Below, piece after piece: positions 44,896-54,604 of a stretch of 64,000 nt of DNA. The DNA comes from Corythucha ciliata (taxonomy: Eukaryota > Arthropoda > Insecta > Hemiptera > Tingidae). A program made the translations under genes and the position numbers. The DNA lies in assembly GCA_038030265.1 (NCBI GenBank), contig CM075939.1, forward strand, positions 10,583,253-10,647,252. Reading direction: 5' to 3'. A model generated the notes under the pieces. The model saw only the letters and a program-made list of their open reading frames with translations, did not search any database and was not told the origin of the DNA. Each line of letters opens with the position of its first letter. The first letter of the stretch is position 1.

Positions 44896-46096
44896 CAGGG
44901 CCGCGGGGAGGAGGGGGGCGAGCCGGGCGACCGCCCGGGGGCGCCGGGTCATAAAGGGTGCATGATAAAAAGAAGAACGGGGGAAAAAAATGCCCTTAGA
45001 AGCTCATTTGTATGAATATTTCACAAGAATAAAAAAAAATAAATTAGTTGAAAATTAGCGTTGGCATTGTCTTTTGGGCCTTCTGGAGACGATTTCGCAG
45101 CAATGATACATAGAGAAAATACGCTGATCTCCATTGTCTGGAGGTCCTTAGGCGGCTAAAACTGAGAAAGCACCCTACTGTGCTGATCTTAAGTCAGGTA
45201 CGTGACTTAAATGTTGACAAATGCTTATATTCGTGGCCAAAATGGTTAAAAAGTGCTGTTTCGAGGTTCCTAGATGTAAATTCCAGAACCACACTTGAGA
45301 AAGACGATAATGCGGGGCTAAAATTGATAAAATGGCTAATTCACGGCTAAAATGAAGAAAAACCATTGATTAACGGATAGATTTTTTTTTTTTTTTAGCG
45401 CTAAATCATGGCTAAAATTGGAGGAAATAGCCAATTCACGTCACGTGGTAAAACGATTCTTCGCGGCTAAAATTTAAGGAAATATTGCTAAAATCGCAAA
45501 AGTGTAGAAAAAACGCGAATTCACCGATAAAATTTTGAGAACACCAATTCGCTTCTTCGTGAGCTGAAATGAAAAAACGGCTAATTCATGGCTAAAAGTG
45601 AAAAAAAAAAAAAAAATCTCTAATCAGCCGCTAAAACTAAGAAAATACGCTGATTCACGGATAAAATTGGTAAGAAGTGCTAAATACAGCGGCTAAAATC
45701 AGGGAAAACATGAATTCACGATAAAAAATTAAAAAATTCACTAATTCGCGGCTAAAATGGAGAAAAATCGCTAATACACCCATGACATTGAGAAGAAGCA
45801 CTGAAGAGTGAAAATAACGCTGAATTGCGGTAAAAATGGAGAAAACTCCAATTCGTGGCTTTAATGAAATAAATCGCTAATCCGGCAAAATGAGGCAAAA
45901 GCGCTAATTGGATGGTTAAAACATGGAGAAAATTGTAATTCAAATTTGAATTAAAGGAAAATCGGCAAGAATAAGGAAAAAACGATAATTTGTGGCTAAA
46001 ATAATGAAAAATTCTAATCAGAGGGATTAACTGGGGCGGGGGGGGGGGCTGCTGAAAGACTCGCCCGGGGGCGCAAAATGTCTGAGTCCGGCACTG
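44896..46096 (+). mobile_element. hAT-like non-autonomous element filled with family A repeats
   Basis: The left end is CAGGGCCGCGGGGAGG and the right end is GTCCGGCACTG (CAGTGCCGGAC on the reverse strand). The 8 bp flanks are TGAACAAA (44888-44895) and TGAACAAG (46097-46104), 7/8 identical. GCCCGGGGGCGC occurs near both ends (about 44,934 and 46,066). The body from 45,040 to 46,015 is family A repeats in plus orientation. Length 1201 bp; no transposase. Confidence 0.85.
45040..46015 (+). repeat. Family A repeats, body of the second hAT-like element
   Basis: About 25 units of the GCTAATTCGCGGCTAAAATG type, each with an A-run. Several unit variants are shared with the arrays at 195-700 and 40,130-41,295. 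Confidence 0.8.
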
Positions 46097-46835
46097 TGAA
46101 CAAGTTTTGTGTTTTTGTAAAGTGTTTTTTCGTGGTCAACGTCCGTAACATACCAGGAAAAAAGTAGCCAGTTGGCTTAAAGTGACGAGAACAGAAGAAC
46201 ATAGTTTCTGATACATTTTTACTCAAATGTCAAGCGAAAGCTCCTGGGCTAATTGATTAACTGACACCGTTGAACCCTCATTTTTCGGGAAACAACGAAA
46301 TGACAATGTTGTGTCTCGGTTACGACGGAAAAGAGCAACCTAATACACTGCAGTTTTCTCTGAATTCACCCTTGAGAGACATCTCACGAGCGCCCTATAT
46401 CATTTCTTCATTGGTACTCTCCAGTCACCGTTTCGTTTTAGTGCTCAGAGAACGGCACTTGCTCAGCAAAATGGTCGAAAACGTTTTAGAATCGTTGTTT
46501 TCGAGTTTTCTTGCCCCAAGAAATAGCTGACAGTGACAGTTTCTGTACGGGTGTACCGCGTACCCGCATAACCGTCTTGTTTTCTTGATTCGGTGATGCC
46601 AAAGGTATACAATATCGAAGCCTCCTTGTCAACGTCGGATTATTTAGCCGAAGCTCACAGGAAAAAAGTGTCAGTGACCAATATTTTTGATACATGAACT
46701 TCGTCTGAACTCCCTCATTGTTGTAGTTTATTGTTCGACAACAACAAATCACATGGAGTAGGACTCAATGTTTCTCTGAAATGCCGCCAGATATCGTATC
46801 TCTTAGCTACAATCACCAATACGTAACTAATAGTT

Positions 46836-48490
46836 CGAGAGCTGGCGACAGTCCCATTCAACCGGAAGAACATAGTCACGAAAGGTGTGCAAAATGATAG
46901 CTTACGACCTCCTATTTACGAGTCCTGGAGTCTGCCATGCCGTATCTGGGGATTTTATAGCTAATAAAAGTCCTTAATTTGGGACATGAATTTAAACGGA
47001 AGAACATAGTCCTGAAACTGGTCTCATTCGAAAGGTTCTATGAGGTTGATTACGAATATGAATGTCTGCCGGCGTCTGCCTGGGGCATTTGCCCTCTGTG
47101 GCTCGTTAAGCTCATGAAATTTGGGAAATTCAAACTAACCGAAAGAACATAGTGCTGAAACTGGTCTCATTCGATAGATTTTATGAAGATGATTACAAAT
47201 ATGGTCGTCTGCCGGTGCCTTGTTGGGGCATTTGCCCTCGGTCACCAGTCAAACGCACTAAATTCGGGTTAATAATTAACCGGAAGAACGAAATCCGAAA
47301 AATGGTCTTATGCATCAGTTTTTATGTAGCTGTATACGAAAATAATCGTCTGCCGGCATCTGTCAGGGGCATTTGCCCTCATCAGTGACCAGACAAATCG
47401 CACGGAGGGAACATAACTAACTGGAAGATCATAGTCCTGAAACTAGTATCATTCGAAAGGTTTTGTGAAACTGATTACGAATATGATCGCCTGCCGGCGT
47501 CAGCCTGGCGCATTTGCCTTCAGTGATCAGTCAAACTGCACTGAGGGAAAATAATTAACCGGAAGCTCTTAGTCCTGAAACTGCTATTTTTGATAGGTTT
47601 TTTGGACATGATTGCGAATACGATCGTCTGCCTGGAACATTTGCTGTCGGTGGCCAGTCAAACTCCTAGGAATATTTATTAATCGGAAGAACGAAAGTCC
47701 CGACCTGACCGGAAGTCGAAAGGTTTCGTGTAGCTGAATAAAAAAATGATCGTCTGCCCACGTCTGCCAGGGGCATTTTCCCTCAGTGAACAGTCAAACA
47801 GTGCAAAGGGAAATTGCTTCCCGCCAAGGGAAAATGCCCCGAGCAGACGCCGCAGTCGATCACATTCGTATTGAGGTCCATGAAACCTGTTGAATGAGAC
47901 CTGTTTCAGGACCATGTTCTTCCGGTTAGATAATTTCCTTTTGCGCAGTTTGACTGATCGTGGTGGGCAATTGCCCCTGGCAGACGATCATTTTCGTAAT
48001 CATCTCCATTAAACCTGTCGAATAAGACCAGTTAGTACAGGACTATGATCTTCCGGTTAATCATCTTTGCTGTGTGCAGTTTGACTGATCACTGAAGGCA
48101 AATGCCCCAGGCAGATGGCGGCAAACGATCGCATTCGTAATCAGCCCCATGAAACCTTTCGAACGAGGCTAGTTTCAGGACTATGATCTTTCGGTTAATT
48201 ATTTCCCCTCTGAGCAGTTTGACTGGTCACTGAGGGCAAGTGCCCCAGGCAGACGATCATTTTCGTATTCAGCAACATAAAACCTATTGCATAGACCAGT
48301 TTAAGGACTTCGTTCTTCCGGTTAATTAAAATTCCCCAAATTTCGTGAGTTTGGCGAGCCACTGAGGGCAAATGCCCCAGGCAGACGGTGGCAGACGATC
48401 ATATTCGTAATCAGCTCCATAAAACCTTTCGAATGAGACCAGTTTCATGACTATGTTCTTCCGGTTGAATGGGACTGTCGCCAGCTCTCG
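46836..48490. mobile_element. Foldback-like element of opposed ~140 bp repeats
   Basis: The ends are perfect 42 bp inverted repeats (outer end CGAGAGCTGGCGACAGTCCC). From 46,861 about seven units starting ACCGGAAGAACATAG follow at 124-142 bp spacing (near 46,861, 46,995, 47,137, 47,277, 47,416, 47,557 and 47,681). From about 47,800 five units run in reverse and end CTTCCGGTT (near 47,926, 48,056, 48,190, 48,325 and 48,465). Each unit also holds CTGCCGGCGTCTGCCTGGGG. Long arms made of internal tandem repeats are the layout of foldback/Galileo-type elements. No coding capacity and no clear target duplication. Confidence 0.8.
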
Positions 48491-48521
48491 GTCTATAAGC
48501 ATGCAGTACCGAAAGACAAAT

Positions 48522-48654
48522 GCCCAAATTCATAGTCGTCCATTGAGGAAAATACATCTTCGACTCGATTCAAACCAGAGGTTGCACAAAGAATGACTGA
48601 TTTGGAGCCCCGTCAAGGGAATATTTTCCTCAAGGGACGACTATGAATTTGGGC
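48522..48654. mobile_element. 133 bp foldback MITE
   Basis: The arms 48522-48554 and 48622-48654 are 33 bp inverted repeats with one mismatch (outer end GCCCAAATTCATAGTCGTCC). It lies 31 bases beyond the larger foldback element. No clear target duplication. Confidence 0.8.
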
Positions 48655-48974
48655 TGAATGAATGAATCTGCTGAACTCCAGTTAACCTAATCACTGAAAA
48701 ATAATAAAATGAATGAAAACTGTTCAGTAGGAAGGGCAAAAACTCCAAAAAAAACCTCCTCTATTAGTACAGTCAAAAAACTTTTTTAAAAGCCTCCTAG
48801 CGGGCAAAACTCGTCAACCTCTGAAACTTGGCTCAAAAATCCCTTATTAAACAAGAAAACGAGATCCGATGAGTCCCGAGTTGTGGGATGGGGGGGGGGG
48901 GCAATGATTGCGGAGTGGAGGAAAGTTTGAAAAAATTTTCAAAATTGAGTTTTTAGAATTAACTTAAATTAAAG

Positions 48975-49445
48975 GTGGTTCCCGACGTATTTGTTAACGC
49001 TGAGTCGAATGGAACCACAGCCAGGTCGCTAGCAACAATATTGTCCGAGTTATGATGCAAATTGTACTAAAAAACACAGGTTTTTTAAAAGGTAAAATCG
49101 CGAAAATTTTTAATTTGAAGAAACTTGCCCGTTTGGTCAGCGTTTATATTATTCTTTATTGAAGTTTTCAATGCTGAATCGAATGAGACCAAAGCCAAGC
49201 CGCTAGGGTTGATACTTTTCGAGTTTTGGCCAAATTAGTATGATAAAAACAAGGTTTTTCATTTTTTTCATTTTCAAACTATCCAAGTGGTACTCCCAAT
49301 ATATACGATCAGTGTGTGATTCTCTCAGCACTTATGCATTTTTTTAGTGCTGAATCTAATGGGACCTGAGCCACGTCGCTAGCACAAATAGTTCCCGAGT
49401 TATGGCCAATTTTGTACGAAAAGACACGGGTTTTGAGCCTGAAAT
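48975..49445 (+). repeat. Three diverged ~180 bp tandem units
   Basis: Units near 49,000, 49,172 and 49,352 share GCTGAATCGAATGGAACC, the AAGCCACGTCGCTAGCA-like segment, the CGAGTTATGGCCAAATT-like segment and a final ACACAGGTTTT. A partial unit (CGATGAGTCCCGAGTTGTG) lies at about 48,858. Confidence 0.75.
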
Positions 49446-49709
49446 CACAAGCTTTGTCTTCTGGCACTTGAAAAGCGTAGACATTCTGGAATTAGGTCAA
49501 AGAAACTCGGACTGGACACGTATAAAAGTGGGGTTTACGGAATTGTTAAATTTAAACACAAATTACATTTTAAACACAAGGTTTTGCACATACTCTTTAT
49601 TATAGGGAACGCCGTAAATATCATGACGTACTGATATTCTTGTTGATCTAATACTATTGCTACACAACCTTAAACATTTGTTTTGCATAACTTGTAGTTT
49701 TTTGTACAG

Positions 49710-49886
49710 TCCGAGCGTCGAAAGAATGCCCCTGATGTTGGACCGGGTTCCTCTTTACCCCTCTGCAGTTTGGTGGTTGCCTCCTAGCTCAGTGGGCGCG
49801 CATCGCTTTTAGAAATGACAGTATATCAGACGAGGGGGTGGGTGGAGGTAATTTTTCGTCAGAGGGGCATTCTTTCGGCGCGCGGA
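49710..49886. mobile_element. 177 bp MITE with an A-box-like segment
   Basis: The arms 49710-49733 and 49863-49886 are 24 bp inverted repeats with two mismatches (core CGAAAGAATGCCCCT). Between them TAGCTCAGTGGGCGCGC (about 49,785) is a good pol III A-box, but no B-box follows. A tRNA fragment captured by a MITE is one reading. Confidence 0.6.
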
Positions 49887-49889
49887 TAG

Positions 49890-52800
49890 TAATTTGTATC
49901 GCACGTGGATTTGGGACGAACACACATTTTAAAAAGTAATAATTTGTTTTGTTTCGACATACCAGATTCCCGTTTAACAATAAGCAAATGAAAAAGGAGT
50001 CGGATAGATAACGCCATGTTAGTGATGTGGCGTTTAAGAATGAAAATATAACTTCAACTACGATCACGCGATCGTACGCCATATCAGGTGCTGACTGAAA
50101 TTTTACAATTATTTGTTGAATTTTAGTAGGCACAGTACCTAGTCAGATTAAATTTACCAACTAAACTCAATAAAGTAACGAAAACATTGTTCGATGATTC
50201 TGCCGTACCTGATGGCCAGGTTACGCGGCGGAGTGTGGGTTTGATGAACCACTGTGCTGACGTTTGGGGAGGGAAGGGAAATTTTTCTCACTCAAAGACG
50301 GCGGCGGAAGGTTGTGAGGAGCGTGAAAATTATTACTAGAAGGACGGCATGAGTCATTTTGACTCATTTCGTTCTTTGTTCATCAATTACTTTTGTGCTG
50401 TTCTTCGGAGAATATTAATTTCACCGTCGTGACTTTTAATATAATCTTGAATGAAGTCCGAAAAATAATTTTTCAATTTTGTAGTCTGATTATTTTCTGA
50501 GTGGGGGCTTGATATACCTAAAAGGGTGGTAAGGAGTCATTTTGACACAACGCGTCTATTTCTGATTTATAGGACAAAATACTTGAAGAAAGTCCATAAT
50601 CATATCGGCTCGAGCACAGCAAGCATCGAATTCAACGAAAAAGAAGATAAAACATTGCCAAAAAGCAGTCAAAATGCTCCGACACCACGAGGTACAGTTG
50701 CGCTACCTGCCAGCAACACGTGCGGCAAATGCTCCAAAATAAGAAAATCGGCCATAATTGATGTTTCTAAATTTCAAGTTTGTTTGCTTTCCTTTTGCCC
50801 CTATGACGACAACAACTGCGTGAATTAGTGCGATCAGAGAAAATCAGTAATTTTGCCTGGAATCAGACAGTTGAATTAACAAGATCGACCTGGTGATGAT
50901 TCGCGGCTGACGGGGGGGGGGGGGGAAGTCGCTGACCTGCACTGAGCTCGTGATATACACATGTGGCAGAGAGAACCCCGCGCTACCGAAGTATTTTGTA
51001 TAATTTTAAATTAGTAATCAGTCAATTAAATTACATTCACCACCCATAGGTATAGCAGTAGGTATACGTCAACGCCATAATTGTTCGTTGTTTCCGTCCC
51101 CTCACACTCACTCTCTCTCGATCTCTCTCTCTCCATTAATTAATTTTACGAGGGAACGAATGGCGAGGAAACGTGAATTAAGACAAAACGACGATTTATT
51201 TCGCTTTCCTCGTGATAGCTCTGATGTTATAACGATTGTGCACAGTTGTAGGAACGGTGTGAGTGCCGGCTGTGGCAGGGTGGAGAGGGGATTGATTGAA
51301 CGTTTTTTTTAAAAAAAAATAACAAAAGAGGCAGCTCGGGTGGTTCGGATGTGAATAAACGTATAGCTCGCAATTTTTGATCCTGCTCAGCATTCACCTG
51401 TCCTTTGGGGGCGGCAGCGGGGGTATGCTTTTGAAACATCTGAATTGTGTTAATAGATATAGGAGGCTGGAGAGGATCGCATTTTTTTTGCTAAAATCCT
51501 CACGATGACACCGACGAATGAAATGACGCGGTCGAAATTAATCGGAGGATGTTCAAAGGGGTTGATGAGGGGTGCGGGGGCGGTGTTAGAGCAATCCAAC
51601 TTTGAAGCTTCTTTACATTGAGTCAAACAGCTTCGTGAAAAGACTCTCTAAACGTCTCTAATTTCCATCGTTTAACACGGTCGTGATGGGAGTCGGTCAA
51701 AAGGTGTTTCCTCTCCGCTTCTTCATACACCGCCACCATCATCAGACACCTCTTTTTCACAACTCGGGAGACTTTCAACTTTCCTCTTTTCCCCTCGTTC
51801 CTTATTTCTTCTCGTTCTCATTTATATTCAAAAGGAAAAAGCGTATTTAAATACGTCTCACTACCCCCACTTTCCCTCCCACCCATTACTCACGGAAGGA
51901 CCAATCTCTCTCTCATCTCTTTCGAGGAAGATTCTTCTTCCCACGAATGATGAATTTGTTGATCATGAGGAGGGCGGGAAGGGATTCTTCATTAACCCGA
52001 TAGCCCCCTCCCCCACCTTCTGTTACACCGTAACTTCATCTTCGCGGGGACGTTTTTTTTACTTTTTTTTTTTCTTCTTCTTCTTCGCCAAGAATGACTA
52101 ATTGCGAGGCGAATATTTCTGGCTGGGTAGATTCCAAAAGATTGCAAAACAGGACAAAAGGAAGAAGAAAATCGTTTAGAAGAAAATTAGAGTTTTTTAT
52201 TGTCGGAATTGGTGATGGTGCGACACGGGTGGGGGGGCGGTGGGGTGATACAGAACTGTAAAATGAAAGACTCGCGCTGCGGGTAGCGTTTATTTCTTTA
52301 ATAAGTTTTACGGGCGAGGAACCCCCTTAGAGAGCGGTTATTTAACTTCAAGAAAAGCGACCCGCGATTAAACTGTGGAACTGTCCAAGTGTGTCCCAAC
52401 GGGCCCTAAAACTTACATTTCTGTCTTGGCACTCCCAAAGGGGTCAAGGGTTTAAGGAAGGAACCTTCAGGACCGAGCTCTCTGTGGGGAAATGTCTGCT
52501 TCTGACGCTGAATTGCCTCTAAGGAATTCCCCCGTACTCGTTTGTTGAAGAAAAAGAGGAGGAGGACGCGTTGGCGGCAATTCGGACAGTTTTCAATTTT
52601 TAACCATAAAACTACTGCTTATTGTCTGAAAAAGTTTAATATTTAGAGGACAGAGCACGCCCTCACCCTCACTCTTTCTTAGCTGCGGCAACACCGCGTA
52701 AAATCTATAAAGATCGTATAGCCTTAATGTAAAATCCATAAAAAACTATTAACCTTTATAAGCTCTATGCGATAGAGACTCTCTTCAAAAGAACCCCCTC

Positions 52801-53880
52801 CTTCCACCATCCAACACTATACATTGTTCGCGTAATGAGCTCCTTTTATTGAACCCCCACCCACCCACCCATCCCCTAGCCACAACTAAAGTATCCAAAA
52901 ACGACTACCTTCTCTCCATCAATTTCACACTATTTTAAGCGCCATATGGCGTCATTTGCGAATAAGCAAAAAACATTCAAAAACTTCCACAGGTAATAAA
53001 GTTTAAAAACTCTGGTGGAGGGGGGTACAAAGTCTTTTAATAAAATATTTTCCGAGAAGTTTTCCGTGAGAAAAAGTTTGCCTTCCCGTGTCTCATATTC
53101 CTCCATGGGGTCACGGATTGTATATCCCTTTCGAATATCATAGAGATAAGTGGATGAGTGGCGAGGGGGGCGTTCATTGACAGAATGCTATTAATCACAA
53201 TATACATATGTGTAAACGGTCGAGGCATTTTTCGTGACAATTTGACCCCCTCCCCCACCACCAACCCACCCATAACCATGGAGTCCAGCTTCCCTACAGT
53301 TCAAATTCGCGGAAGTGTAATCAACAAGTACAACCTTCTGTTTTTCGGTCGGACTGAGAGGGGGGGGGGTTAATACGACACGGATGACAGCAGGTGATTG
53401 ACAATTTCCTTTCAAAATCGACTGCGCTTCATCGGGAAAAACCGGGAATGAGTGAAAAATGATTTTCTTTCTCAGTTGGGTTGAGTGGGGCGAGTCAGTA
53501 CAGCAGTTAAAGAGAATAATCGGATGATCGGGCCCAGGGATCGAACTCAATGGGGGGGGGGGGGCTTTGACGGACACCACCACAAAACTGTATCAGTGTG
53601 TGAACCAGACATTTTTGGTCAATATTTGATACCAAATTTTGCGAAGTCAGCATGTTAAAATCAAATAATTACTTCCTTGTTCTTTTTAGGAATTTTTGTT
53701 ATTTGAAAACCAAATTTCTTGGATTTGGCTCCTTCAAACCCCTATTTTCAGGATTAATCGGCCATAGTGTGTATTTCAGGTTTGGGTGGTCTCCGGCACT
53801 CAACTTTCATCTTCTGCCTGCAACTTTCACCCTCACCCGAAATAGCTCTCATTTAACGACCTTGTATCGTAATACACTGT
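49890..53880. other. Spacer, mostly without recognisable content
   Basis: It holds an inverted pair TGAGTCA/TGACTCA at 50350-50366 (AP-1-like heptamers, possibly chance), CT microsatellites near 51,118, G-runs at 50,910, 52,230, 53,360 and 53,551, and a B-box-like GAGTTCGATCCC (reverse complement near 53,531-53,542). One unsupported frame at 50526-50828 is listed separately. Confidence 0.45.
50526..50828 (+). CDS. Possible exon, unrecognised
   Basis: The 100-codon frame lacks low-complexity bias and includes LPASNTCGKCSKIRKSA with a C-x2-C pair and two further Cys near the end. A T-rich tract ending ATAG lies at about 50,570 and could be a splice acceptor. I do not recognise a family, and nothing around it supports a gene. 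Chance is the simpler explanation. Confidence 0.15.
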   Translation: MVRSHFDTTRLFLIYRTKYLKKVHNHIGSSTASIEFNEKEDKTLPKSSQNAPTPRGTVALPASNTCGKCSKIRKSAIIDVSKFQVCLLSFCPYDDNNCVN

Positions 53881-53884
53881 TTTT

Positions 53885-54600
53885 CCACCATCCGCTCTAA
53901 CCACAGATGAAGCCTCCGACGACAGATAAGCTCCAACCACAAAGAAGGCCCAACCATAGCAAAGATCGAACCACGGCCAAGGTCAAACCAAAGCCAAGGT
54001 CGAACCACAGCAAAGCTCCAGCTACAAAAAGCTCTAACCACAGTTGAAACCTCCGACCACAGGTAGGCCCCAACCATAATAACGTTCCAACCAAAGTAAA
54101 GTTACAACCATAGTAACGTCGATATTAAGAACGCTTAAATAACGAGGGTTAGTAAATAATGCATGCATAAAGTTGTATAGCCGTAGGAGCCTACATTGTC
54201 AGTCTTCCCTCGTTGAGGTGCGTCAAATACGAACCAGTTTCGGCTGCTCGTCATCTTCGGCGTACGGAAGTACAACTGAAACTTGTAACTTCCATACGCT
54301 GAAACCGGTTAATTTTTGAAGCACCACAACGAGGCAAGACTGACAATGTAGGCTCCTACGGCTACAATTTTATGCAACCATTACATAATAACCTCCCAAC
54401 CACAGTAAAATTCCAACCATGAAGAAGGCCCAGCCACAGCCAAGGTCCAACTACAATAAACACTAACCTCAGTTAAAACCTCCACACCGCAGATAACCTC
54501 CAACCACAATAACGACCCAAGCAAAGTAAAGTTCGAAGCACAATAACGTCCCAACCGCATTAAAGCTCTGAACACAAAAAAGACTCCAACTATACAGTAG
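53885..54600 (-). repeat. Family B satellite, reverse orientation
   Basis: Units TCCAACCACAGCAAAG, GCCCAACCATAGC and similar at ~20 bp are the reverse complement of the 3150-3587 array. The minus-strand open frames here (WLE, GWS repeats) are satellite artefacts. A MITE interrupts it at 54,165. Confidence 0.8.
54165..54375. mobile_element. 211 bp MITE inside family B satellite
   Basis: The outer ~57 bp form inverted repeats with a few mismatches (outer end GCATAAAGTTGTATAGCCGT versus GCATAAAATTGTAGCCGTAG). CCTACATTGTCAGTCTT is shared by both arms. Satellite units flank both sides. Confidence 0.8.
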
Positions 54601-54604
54601 ACCC

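Noticed and set aside
33000..46000. CRISPR-like regularly spaced repeats
   Set aside because: Units in the family A and D arrays are degenerate, spacers are not unique sequences of constant length, and the setting is eukaryotic.
46014..46226. THAP-domain-like wording (CSRHFKPTGYF) on the minus strand
   Set aside because: Only one short segment fits. The N-terminal C-x-C pair and the other conserved residues of a THAP finger are not visible, and the frame runs across the hAT-like element boundary.
50350..50366. Inverted TGAGTCA/TGACTCA pair (AP-1-like sites)
   Set aside because: Two 7-mers are easily found by chance in 64 kb, and there is no adjacent gene for them to regulate.
53531..53542. 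B-box-like GAGTTCGATCCC on the minus strand
   Set aside because: The upstream arm is replaced by a G/C run and no A-box is seen; not enough for a tRNA or SINE call.
53191..53583. 130-codon minus-strand frame
   Set aside because: It starts and ends in G/C homopolymer tracts, is interrupted by proline/glycine runs and resembles no family.
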